Shown here piece by piece: positions 52,335-59,326 of a stretch of 64,000 bases of DNA (positions within the stretch are counted from its first letter, which is position 1; every line of letters begins with the position of its first letter). The notes beneath the pieces were generated by a model that was given only the letters and a program-made list of their open reading frames with translations, made no database searches and was not told where the DNA came from. The DNA lies in the NCBI RefSeq assembly GCF_019797845.1, contig NZ_CP081864.1:2976001-3040000 (forward strand), in the 5' to 3' direction. The DNA is from Symbiopectobacterium purcellii (GTDB lineage Bacteria; Pseudomonadota; Gammaproteobacteria; Enterobacterales; Enterobacteriaceae). The position numbers and the translations under genes were made by a program.

Positions 52335-53120
52335 CTATTTGGCAGGTGCTGCGGGAACCGGATCAGGCGCATCGATCTCCTGAAGAGAATCTTCGATGGC
52401 AGCGGCGTTCGGGTTCTCTTGTGGAGACAGACGGCAACCCCGCGCCAGGAAATCATGCCGTTGGAAATAGGCTTCGCGCACCATCAGGTAAGGATCGGAC
52501 GAGTTTCTCAGCAGGCCGTCCGAATCCAGCAGTTGCGCACGGGTTTCCACTCCTTCCACGACCCATTTACCGGCGGAAGCCCAGAATGTCAGGTAACTCA
52601 GAACCGGATAGAGCGTATCAACCATACCGCCACCGTCTTCACGCAGCGTCGCACTGCCATAACCCGGCAATACCACATACGGGCCATAGCCCACGCCGTA
52701 GCTTCCAAGCGTAGTGCCGAATCTGCGCGGCTCTTCTTTTGCCAGCTTCGGATTCGCCACCGAGGCAAGATCGAATAACCCGCCCATCCCCAATAGGGTG
52801 TTCAGGAAAAAGCGGTTAAAGTGGATCATGGCCTTATAGGGATCGCCCGACACAAAATAGTTTGCCATCGCTGCGGGTTCTTCCAGGTTACTGAGGAAAT
52901 TACTCAACCCATTACGCGCGGGTTTCGGCACATAGTCACGCCAGACAACGGCTACTGGCCGGACCACATATGGGTCCAGCACATTGTAGTTAAAGTTGAA
53001 CATGGTGCGGTTGAATCCCTCAAGTGGGTCGGAACGCCCTTGGGTTGTTTTATCCGAAGAGCTGGCGCACCCAACCAGCATGACACTGGCCAGCACCACC
53101 CCACTCAAACGGTTATTCAT
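52335..53120 (-). CDS. mlaA: outer-membrane lipoprotein MlaA
   Basis: MlaA (VacJ) removes mislocalised phospholipids from the outer leaflet of the outer membrane and passes them to the MlaC-MlaFEDB retrograde pathway. The 261-residue protein has a lipobox (VMLVGC, Cys18), the DPLEGFNRTMFNFNYNVLD signature, the FFLNTLLGMGGLFDLAS channel region and GYGPYVVLPGYG. It is complete. In E. coli the gene lies between fadL and argW; here mqo and fimbrial remnants replace the fadL side. Confidence 0.97.
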   Translation of the reverse strand: MNNRLSGVVLASVMLVGCASSSDKTTQGRSDPLEGFNRTMFNFNYNVLDPYVVRPVAVVWRDYVPKPARNGLSNFLSNLEEPAAMANYFVSGDPYKAMIHFNRFFLNTLLGMGGLFDLASVANPKLAKEEPRRFGTTLGSYGVGYGPYVVLPGYGSATLREDGGGMVDTLYPVLSYLTFWASAGKWVVEGVETRAQLLDSDGLLRNSSDPYLMVREAYFQRHDFLARGCRLSPQENPNAAAIEDSLQEIDAPDPVPAAPAK

Positions 53121-53473
53121 AGTGATTCTCCCTGATAAAATTGCGTTTCGCCCACATTACAACCGTATAGCATACCCCCGATCCGTCTCAACGCATTGAT
53201 GGCGAAGAACGCATTCGGACAAGAAACAGGCGTTGGTAGTGTAACATTTTATTGCGCTTTATCGAGGAAAGCTAACGTAATAGTGCTTATTAATGCGTGT
53301 GTTACTGAATTAGCAAGCCAAAAAACGGGTTTTTATGACGTAGATATGCAGATCCAGAGCCCTGCAAACGGACCTGCTTCTCACTTTTTTGCCACCGATT
53401 GACGTGATATTAATCAATCGCACATTCATGTCCTTATGCTTACGGCCAAAATGCGTATAATGTCCCCGCGGAA
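53121..53473. other. mlaA-argW interval
   Basis: A 353-base divergent interval. It holds the mlaA promoter and, at its right end, the tRNA promoter with a TATAAT at 53456-53461 and a GC-rich discriminator. A short open frame at 53196-53402 looks non-coding. Confidence 0.5.
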
Positions 53474-53548
53474 GTCTCCATAGTTAAATGGATATAACGA
53501 GCCCCTCCTAAGGGCTAGTTGCAGGTTCGATTCCTGCTGGGGACACCA
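53474..53548 (+). tRNA. argW: tRNA-Arg (anticodon CCT)
   Basis: A complete tRNA with encoded CCA. The acceptor arms GTCTCCA (53474-53480) and TGGGGAC pair (one G-U), the anticodon stem AGCCC/GGGCT encloses loop CTCCTAA with anticodon CCT at 53507-53509, and the T-arm is GCAGG-TTCGATT-CCTGC. It matches E. coli argW except in the acceptor stem. argW is a known phage integration site, and the sequence downstream is accessory; I saw no duplicated 3' tRNA end further along. Confidence 0.95.
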
Positions 53549-53793
53549 GTCACACTCACTGCAAGACCCTTTCCCCTAATCTCGCTTTGTTGGCGTAACC
53601 AGACCGATACATTTTGTCCTGACATAGTGCGATATAATCAAAATGCCCCGGAGGTGAAAGGGATGTTCGACAAGGCAATCGAGCAGACTGCTAGGCTTGA
53701 TATGCATTTGCTCTTCTTATGGGATGCTAGTTGGCATCACATAATAGAAGCTTTTTAGATAAAATCGTCTCAGCAATCCCTTGCAAGCCATTT

Positions 53794-54090
53794 CTAGTAG
53801 GTTGCTTTTTTAGTTCCATATTTATGTGTGTAAGGGTTGTAATTCCCTTTAGTACTGAAATTATTATATTGCGTAGAATCTTTTGTTGTCCTCTTATACG
53901 GAGAGACATATTTTCCATTATTTTTAACGTACCCATTGACCCTTTCATGGCTTGAGCTACTGCCAGTGCTGTAGCTATAACTCTTCGGTGCTTTATAAGC
54001 GCCCTTATAGGATGAATGATGTCCGCCTCCTTTTGCAAAAGCGCCTGTGGTTAGAGCAATAAAACAAAATAAAATAATTACCCTGATCAT
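53794..54090 (-). CDS. small secreted protein with GYV-GKYV-PY motif
   Basis: A 98-residue protein with a signal peptide (IRVIILFCFIALTTGAFA) and a Gly/Ser/Tyr-rich mature region. The C-terminal block (VNGYVKNNGKYVSPYKRTT, then NNFSTKGNYNPYTHKYGTK) matches a widespread motif of short exported proteins in which V-x-GY-x4-GTYV-x-P and STKGN-x-NPYTG are conserved. Function unknown. I chose ATG 54090, with GGTGA five bases upstream. AT-rich compared with the core genes. It faces the broken excalibur gene across a 431-base gap that contains a Fur-box match. Confidence 0.65.
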   Translation of the reverse strand: MIRVIILFCFIALTTGAFAKGGGHHSSYKGAYKAPKSYSYSTGSSSSHERVNGYVKNNGKYVSPYKRTTKDSTQYNNFSTKGNYNPYTHKYGTKKATY

Positions 54091-54387
54091 AATTATCACC
54101 ATTAACAAATATAAATAAGCCTGGCCTCGTGTTGTACTTTGCACTCATTCCTTGACCCCGTTTTGTGATGCGAAACGACCTTGGTTGAGGTATCAACCAA
54201 CACGTTCATTCTCACTGTTCTGGAACGAGTACACTTTGACAGTGTACTGACATCTCATGGGTAAATCTGCATCATGCGGCAGAATTTTGTCTTCTCTTTC
54301 CCAGATAGACGTGTGGGTCATTGGCTACTGTCTCCGTTATGCTAGATAGGCTATACGGCTTTTAGCTCTACCTATTTCATTTGGTAA

Positions 54388-54402
54388 TGATATTCATTAT
54401 CA
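54388..54402. promoter_or_regulatory. Fur box upstream of the excalibur-domain gene
   Basis: TGATATTCATTATCA matches the 7-1-7 Fur site at 13 of 14 informative positions. The wider AATGATA-TTCAT-TATCATT is a perfect seven-base inverted repeat. It lies 120 bases upstream of the ATG at 54522. Two unrelated hairpins (TTGGTTGA-GGTA-TCAACCAA at 54181-54200 and AGTACAC/GTGTACT at 54229-54247) occur in the same gap. Confidence 0.6.
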
Positions 54403-54521
54403 TTTTATGGTTTTATATATTCTTTTCGTTCTCCACGCCTTATGACTCTTATGGAGAATTTATTTTATAAATCATTGATGCAGAAATAATATTCTAACTA
54501 TTTTTACAAGAGGGATAAGTA

Positions 54522-54784
54522 ATGTTAAGAAAGTCATTATTCTTATTACTACTCACAGCTTTTTCATTTACAGTTCAGGCGAGTACTCTGGTTACAACGA
54601 GCAAAGAAAAAATATTGAAGATTGGAATAGTAATAAAAAAAATAATAGCAGACGTACAACGGAAGGGTTCACTTACGATGGTCGACAACACTGCTCACAA
54701 ATGAGATCCAAAGAAGAAGCTTATTTTTTTCTTCGAAACGACCCTAATACCAAAATGGACAGTGATAATGATGGAGAGCCTTGA
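54522..54784 (+). pseudogene. secreted excalibur calcium-binding domain protein, frameshift and Cys-to-stop
   Basis: The first frame gives a clear signal peptide (LFLLLLTAFSFTVQA) after AAGAGGGAT. About one base is missing after GTTCAGGCG (near 54580); the next frame then reads a linker and an excalibur domain (FTYDGRQHCSQMRSKEEAYF, then TKMDSDNDGEP). The excalibur consensus ends D-x-D-x-D-G-x-x-C-E; here the last Cys codon position is TGA (54782-54784) followed by GAA, and reading on continues to a TAA at 54821-54823. The other conserved Cys (N-C-P) is Asp. Frameshift plus loss of both Cys marks a decayed gene. Excalibur domains accompany extracellular Ca-dependent proteins. Confidence 0.7.
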
Positions 54785-54920
54785 GAAAAATATCGTTATC
54801 CTGAAGGGGTAAGACGAGATTAAACGCTTTTAGAGAAAAGGGCCGCCACGCCCTTTTCCCATTCAATTGAAGAACAACCCGCTTATGAAAGTCCTGGCTG
54901 TCTGATTAACGCGGCGAGGG

Positions 54921-55103
54921 TCAATGATAGTTGCCCTCTTCTGGCGTCAGGTGAAAAGTGCGATAGAGAAAATCCAGATGTTCAGACAAAACAAAGGTAA
55001 GAATATCTTTAGCCTCTGGGTGATCCAACTCCACCAGCGCATAAGCGAGCGCGCGGCATTGATCGATGAGGTCTTCCAGTTCCAGAGGGGCGTTATCAAA
55101 CAT
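54921..55103 (-). CDS. small uncharacterised protein
   Basis: A 60-residue acidic helical protein (MFDNAPLELEDLIDQCRALA at the start) with no family I recognise. The ATG at 55103 has a strong ribosome-binding site (GAGGG). It overlaps the end of a 39-codon frame on the same strand (55096-55215), and both lie downstream of the Ash-family frame in the same direction, so they may be a remnant of a satellite-phage small-gene cluster. Confidence 0.55.
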   Translation of the reverse strand: MFDNAPLELEDLIDQCRALAYALVELDHPEAKDILTFVLSEHLDFLYRTFHLTPEEGNYH

Positions 55104-55215
55104 GGCATGCCCTCTTAGCCAGCAGAGCATCACCGATAGCCAACAGATCCACACAGTGTTGTATCAGAAAGGCAGAGCAACATTCAGGCTGAGTTTGGGT
55201 AGGAGTCACAACCAT
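55096..55215 (-). CDS. possible 39-residue protein overlapping the next gene
   Basis: ATG 55215 with GGAG nine bases upstream opens a 39-codon frame (starts MVVTPTQTQPECCSAFLIQ). Its TGA lies inside the start of the 60-residue gene downstream, a pattern of coupled small phage genes. No similarity recognised; the evidence is only the overlap and ribosome-binding site. Confidence 0.35.
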   Translation of the reverse strand: MVVTPTQTQPECCSAFLIQHCVDLLAIGDALLAKRACHV

Positions 55216-55266
55216 TACGAGAGTCTCCGATAGTAGGAAAAACACCACCATCAGAGCTGCTAATCT

Positions 55267-55446
55267 CTAAATTGGGGTAGCCCAGACAGAGTTAGCAGTA
55301 CCGGCACTATCGGAAACCGGCCAGCCCGAAGGCTGCCCTGCCTGAGCCACCATTGTGTTACGAATAAGATTCGTAAAGTATGGATGTGCCGAGGCTACGA
55401 TACAAAAAAGACGCATGGCGCGTCTGGTATCGCCGATAGTACACAC
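55267..55446 (-). CDS. Ash-family small protein of P4-type satellite phages (remnant)
   Basis: A 59-codon frame whose core (RRAMRLFCIVASAHPYF and MVAQAGQPSGWPVSDSAGT) has the AGQPxGWPVSxxAG pattern of Ash/Phage_ASH proteins from P4-like elements. The GTG at 55446 or the ATG at 55416 could be the start. In P4 the ash gene lies in the immunity/regulatory region. With argW 1.8 kb away and no integrase, primase or alpA seen, this is best read as a leftover of a satellite prophage that used the tRNA site. Confidence 0.55.
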   Translation of the reverse strand: MCTIGDTRRAMRLFCIVASAHPYFTNLIRNTMVAQAGQPSGWPVSDSAGTANSVWATPI

Positions 55447-55606
55447 AGGCTGCTAATCCCGGTTGCCGATTTTGCGGCAACAGGCTGACTATATTGGTGA
55501 GCTATTGCGCTAACAAGTTTTTTATCCGAATTTCTGCGGCTCATTAAGGGATTATGTATACTGTCGTATCTTTTAAGGGTGAAATAACGTTCAGGATTGA
55601 GGATTT

Positions 55607-56085
55607 ATGAAAAGGAAATTATTTCTTTTACTGTCTCTTGCAGCAACATGCAATTTTTCATACAGCTTGTATACGGTCTTCAACGATCTGCCTACGCTGA
55701 TAAGATACAAAATATTTTCACCATTCTCATGTGTCTTTTTTTCATTTTTATTTTATTCGGCACCAAACACCAAGAGATTGTTGCGATACTGGATGAATAT
55801 TATAAGAACTTTTCGCTTAATTCTTTGCAAAAGGAAAAGGGTTACCACTACACCTTTTTGTTTTGTTGTATCTTTTTATCTTATGCTCACTTTTGGCTCG
55901 CCTCCATCACCGGGGTATTTTTCCTTCAAGTGTTATACAAAACCCGATTGATCATCGAGCATTTTACCGTTATTGAAACCACCACCCTCATTTTTGCTGT
56001 TAACGCGATTTTGTTTGTGATTTTTACACTTCCTGTAATTTCTATACTAAAAGGTATCAGGAAAACCGCAACAACTTCTTCTTAA
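55607..56085 (+). pseudogene. small multi-pass membrane protein, probably frameshifted
   Basis: ATG 55607 has a good ribosome-binding site (TTGAGG) and begins a hydrophobic N-terminus (MKRKLFLLLSLAATCNFSYS). Around 55680-55720 coding character moves to another frame, which then reads three further membrane segments (FTILMCLFFIFILFG; FLFCCIFLSYAHFWLASI; LIFAVNAILFVIFTLPVI) to a TAA at 56085. That second frame can also be opened from a TTG at 55597, but without a ribosome-binding site. I read it as one ~160-residue four-segment membrane protein with a single-base loss. Strongly AT-rich; no family recognised. Confidence 0.5.
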
Positions 56086-56089
56086 TGCA

Positions 56090-56142
56090 AAAAACCACAC
56101 CCCGGTCAATTAACATTGACGCGCCAGGTGTGGTTTCATTTA
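56090..56142 (+). terminator. branched hairpin after the membrane protein gene
   Basis: Outer arms AAACCACACC (56092-56101) and GGTGTGGTTT (56127-56136) pair perfectly, and GTCAAT-TAAC-ATTGAC forms a second stem inside. The right arm runs into TTTCATTT. Probably the terminator of the preceding gene. Confidence 0.55.
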
Positions 56143-56380
56143 TACAGAGGTTTTTATTCTGAAATAATCAGGAATAATGCGCCAATGATGTTGGCGTTTT
56201 TATTAGCTGCCCGGCGTGCACTGCGCTGTTGCCCTCCACTTGCATGATGGATTTGCAAAAAATGCATTTTGCACCATGCGGGTTCCACGGTGAAACGTCA
56301 AAATGTGACGTTCTGTATTGGGAACCGTGACAACACGGACATTTTAGAAATAATGTAGAAATAACGAACCAATCCTTTAC

Positions 56381-56593
56381 TTACAGTGCAACCACGTTCG
56401 CAGCTGCTGGGCCTTTCGGGCCATTTTCAATCGAGAATTCAACTTTCTGACCTTCATCCAGAGTACGGAATTCGTTGCTCTGAATGGCAGAAAAATGAAC
56501 GAAAACATCTTTGCTACCGTCAGTCGGGGAAATGAAACCAAAACCCTTATCTGCGTTGAACCATTTTACTAAACCAGTCATTTTGTTAGACAT
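56381..56593 (-). CDS. cspG: cold shock protein, CspG/CspA type
   Basis: A 70-residue OB-fold RNA chaperone with both RNA-binding motifs: RNP1 KGFGFI at residues 16-21 and RNP2 VFVHF. The N-terminus [20 protein letters not shown] and [12 protein letters not shown] are closest to E. coli CspG. It melts mRNA secondary structure after temperature downshift. The long leader upstream carries the cspA-type cold-box and thermoregulatory elements, so it is probably cold-inducible. The paralogue assignment within the Csp family is approximate. Confidence 0.93.
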   Translation of the reverse strand: MSNKMTGLVKWFNADKGFGFISPTDGSKDVFVHFSAIQSNEFRTLDEGQKVEFSIENGPKGPAAANVVAL

Positions 56594-56767
56594 ATCTATT
56601 ACCTTCTTAATGAGCCTTTCGGCGAACAGGGCTTGAGAACAGGATGGAATCAGAGCGTAAAGATGAAACTCAAAAAGAAGGGGTATCGAGGATAACTCTT
56701 AGATAGCACTTAGATGTGAGAACTGCTTTAGTAAACTGCGTTGATCATGTCTGCTTATCAAACCGAC
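56594..56767 (-). promoter_or_regulatory. cspA-type cold-shock 5' leader (RNA thermoregulator)
   Basis: The 170-base leader matches the E. coli cspA 5' UTR in order: a cold-box-like CGGTTTGATAAGCAGA (complement of about 56750-56765), then AAGAGTTATCCTCGATACCCC-like sequence (complement of ~56685), then TCGCCGAAAGGC near 56620 just ahead of AAGGTAATAGATATG. In cspA this leader refolds on cooling to stabilise the message and expose the start. The start of transcription is inferred from that alignment. Upstream to 57200 nothing else is recognisable. Confidence 0.75.
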
Positions 56768-57201
56768 GTGCTCATTAACGCACAAAGTGGTTGGCATTGC
56801 AAGTGGTATCAAGAAATCCTGTTTCGCACGGTGGCAGCGACAGGTGCAACACGAGCGCGACGCTTGCATAGAAAATGTTTGTTTAACGCGATACGCCTCG
56901 CCCTCTCAGCATGAATATCCATCACAAATAAAATATTAAGACAATAATATAGAAACAACTAAAATAATTACGCCGCTCAATAAATTGAAAAAAAGAAAGC
57001 TGTCACACCGGCGTTGAATTATGCCTATGAAATTGTTAAATTTGCGTCAAATATTTTGCCAATAGGCTCTCTGGCATCCTGCGATCGCCGGATATTTACG
57101 CCTCTCTCTCCCGTTTTGCTCATTCAGGTCATGATGGACAAAGACCTGTTGATTCGCTCGATATCATCGTGTTGTGTAATAGACATTTATAAGGAAATTT
57201 T

Positions 57202-58140
57202 ATGTTTGAGATCTACAAGCCTATAATAAAAAAACTGGTTATTGGCCTTAGCAAAATCGCCGTCTTTTTCCTGGTTGTGCACTATTCTCTCCCCTACCTT
57301 GAAAATATGCTGGGCACGCGTCTAGACAGCATACATACCTATTTCCCATGGGTAATAGGTGCATCATTAGCGTGGGTGATCCTTAGGTTGTTGCTTAATA
57401 TTGTGACCAACTATGGCTTTAAGGATGGCATCCCGCAATTTTCCAACGGGATAGCCGCCAACATTCGCTATCCTCTCAGAGATGATGCCGATGCGCTGGT
57501 GGTGAAGTTATCCGGATTGATGGATATCTGTGATACCAGGAACAACCGCGCCGATCATGCCAGATCCTACCTCAACAGCCGCGAGGCCTACGACGTCAAT
57601 AAAGCGCCCAACAAAAAAGGCATCATTGATAACTCAGCGTTTGACTATCTGATGCTGAGCTATGACATTGAAAAACGCAGCGAGTTGGTCGAATTCATTG
57701 GCAAATTGCTTCAGTCATTGCCGGAAGAAAACCGACCGGAAGCCAAATCAGCCTACAGTGAAGCACTGGCTATTCTGGATAAATTTTCTGCGGTAACAGA
57801 AACACAGTTAGAAAAGCATCACGACACCACCCTTCCCTACGTTGCCTTCAATTTACAACGTGCTGCCATGCTGGTGCGCTGGGGTTTCACGTGTAACATG
57901 ATCAATGAAGATGAGTGGGATCTGTTTAAAGCAGAAATCCATGATGCTTATCAGAACTATTTCGGTGATAGCGGTTTCGGCAAATTTACCTACGATTATC
58001 TGATTGCGGTTTATCTGTTCCACGCTAAAGATAATCTCGATATGGTTCGTGAACGCTTGTACGGATTAACCGAATTACAGAAAAATAACTATCTCACGTT
58101 ATCATGGGAAGCGATCAATGCCCTTTCCAGCGCCAAATAA
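57202..58140 (+). CDS. membrane-anchored DUF1266-like protein
   Basis: A 312-residue protein with two N-terminal hydrophobic segments (KIAVFFLVVHYSLPYL, about residues 18-33; YFPWVIGASLAWVILRLLLN, about 47-66) and a long cytosolic part. The C-terminal third (LQRAAMLVRWGFTCNMINED, then EWDLF) resembles DUF1266 domains, which start with a R-x-x-x-L-x-R-W-G pattern. DUF1266 proteins are uncharacterised and often belong to mobile or polymorphic loci. AAGGAAATTTT precedes the start. It is followed by its own terminator, so it is not in an operon with the protease gene downstream. Confidence 0.7.
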   Translation: MFEIYKPIIKKLVIGLSKIAVFFLVVHYSLPYLENMLGTRLDSIHTYFPWVIGASLAWVILRLLLNIVTNYGFKDGIPQFSNGIAANIRYPLRDDADALVVKLSGLMDICDTRNNRADHARSYLNSREAYDVNKAPNKKGIIDNSAFDYLMLSYDIEKRSELVEFIGKLLQSLPEENRPEAKSAYSEALAILDKFSAVTETQLEKHHDTTLPYVAFNLQRAAMLVRWGFTCNMINEDEWDLFKAEIHDAYQNYFGDSGFGKFTYDYLIAVYLFHAKDNLDMVRERLYGLTELQKNNYLTLSWEAINALSSAK

Positions 58141-58159
58141 TTAGCTATTAGTAGCCAAT

Positions 58160-58193
58160 ACCCTGTTCCAGAATCTGGAATAGGGTTTATTTC
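58160..58193 (+). terminator. intrinsic terminator after the DUF1266-like gene
   Basis: Arms CCCTGTTCCAG and CTGGAATAGGG (one G-U) around AAT, followed by TTTATTTCC. Confidence 0.8.
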
Positions 58194-58299
58194 CTATTCC
58201 CCTCAACCACCTGCCGCACCATTATCACCTTATTAAAGGCTCTCCAGCGCCTTACACCCTATCGTTTACAGCCTTTACCCCTTATGTGAGGTATAAAAC

Positions 58300-59121
58300 A
58301 TGCCACTGCCCATTTCAAACAATACCAGCCCCCTACTATCCCCAATCTCTCCCCCTTTAGCACAAACCCCTTGTGCGACGCTCATGAAGAAAGCCATGAA
58401 GTCACTCCTTTCTTTTCAGTTCGGTGATTTCTGCGCGAGGATTGTGGAAATATTCCGTGTGTTGACGGATACCCATGGTGAAAAGCTCACGTGCTCACAG
58501 CTTAATCTTCAGTTGGATGCGTTGTTTAGCAAAGAAGAGGGATGGACCCCCTTGAAAAGGGAATCTGAGTATATCCCCATCAAACAAACCGTCTATCGCA
58601 GCAGACAGATCGATGACACTACCTACGTGGTATCTGCACCAGCTCACGATCTACTTGATGAGTGTAGCACTACAGCAACGCTATCGGGTGGTCATTCAGC
58701 CGCCGCCCTGTTGGAGGAAATAAAAAATGAATTTCCAACGGGCAATGTAAAAACCTTAATACCTATCGCACAAAGTAATCCACTCGGGTGCTTCGGGCTA
58801 CGTGGCCACTTTGTGTTATGCGAGGTGAACATCAATAAGGGAATAATCAGCGCAATAACACTGCATGATCCTAAAGCAGGACTAATTGATGGTTTTTATA
58901 AGGGTGACAACCACCTTAAAAGGCAGTTTCTCAATCATGAAAGTCTTGGGTTGGATAAAAAAAGTATCCTCACCGCACAGCATCACGGGCATCAGCATCT
59001 CTTGAATGGCAATGACTGTGGTCGCTATACCCTTTATTACGTGGACACCCTTGTAAAAGACGGCGCTTTAACAGATGCGTCAGCAAAAGGTGCTATGGCA
59101 TTTTTCACAGCACGGCGTTAA
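58300..59121 (+). CDS. CE-clan (Ulp1/ElaD-like) cysteine protease, candidate type III effector
   Basis: A 273-residue protein with the CE-clan catalytic order: His170 in LRGHFVLCEV, Asp190 in ITLHDPKAG, a possible oxyanion Gln232 in HGHQHLLNG and the nucleophile Cys240 in NGNDCGRYTLYYV. H-D spacing is 20 and D-C spacing 50, near yeast Ulp1 (H514, D531, C580). CE-clan bacterial effectors such as SseL and ElaD are deubiquitinases; others are deSUMOylases or acetyltransferases. The first 25 residues are Ser/Thr/Pro/Asn-rich, Leu and Pro occupy positions 3-4, and no acidic residue occurs before Asp43, all typical of type III secretion signals. No signal peptide or membrane segment. No HrpL box seen upstream. 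Substrate and secretion are inferred. Confidence 0.7.
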   Translation: MPLPISNNTSPLLSPISPPLAQTPCATLMKKAMKSLLSFQFGDFCARIVEIFRVLTDTHGEKLTCSQLNLQLDALFSKEEGWTPLKRESEYIPIKQTVYRSRQIDDTTYVVSAPAHDLLDECSTTATLSGGHSAAALLEEIKNEFPTGNVKTLIPIAQSNPLGCFGLRGHFVLCEVNINKGIISAITLHDPKAGLIDGFYKGDNHLKRQFLNHESLGLDKKSILTAQHHGHQHLLNGNDCGRYTLYYVDTLVKDGALTDASAKGAMAFFTARR

Positions 59122-59245
59122 TACACTTACACGTCATTCGCTTGACCATGATTTGCGCAATGCAAATCAACCATAACAGCGCAATGTTTGCACACAAAAA
59201 CCCTCACTCTGCTATGGAATTGTAGTTTTCCCCTGAAGTCAATAG

Positions 59246-59278
59246 TGGTATAACACCTTTATTATTGCTGTTATACCA
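59246..59278. promoter_or_regulatory. inverted repeat upstream of the MFS gene, possible operator
   Basis: TGGTATAAC and GTTATACCA form a perfect nine-base inverted repeat with a 15-base spacer, ending about 48 bases before the MFS start codon. Placement suits a repressor site of the TetR/MarR/LysR kind. No regulator gene is adjacent. Confidence 0.45.
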
Positions 59279-59326
59279 TTAAATAATAATAATATCTTTT
59301 TTTATTGTCACGTCAGGGGAATAATT

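Noticed and set aside
53664..53758. 31-codon frame just after argW as a truncated integrase
   Set aside because: The residues show no integrase motif and the frame is short; nothing supports coding.
54782..54784. TGA at a conserved Cys position read as selenocysteine
   Set aside because: The same gene carries a frameshift and has lost its other conserved Cys, and I saw no convincing SECIS hairpin just after the TGA. Ordinary decay explains it better.
56283..56335. GGAACC near the csp gene as an hrp box
   Set aside because: No CCAC element at the required spacing on either strand; the repeat is part of a palindromic stretch downstream of cspG.
58193..58299. HrpL (hrp box) promoter for the effector candidate
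   Set aside because: No GGAAC(C/T)-N15/16-CCAC pattern was found upstream. GGAATA...CCACC occurs but with wrong spacing and core.
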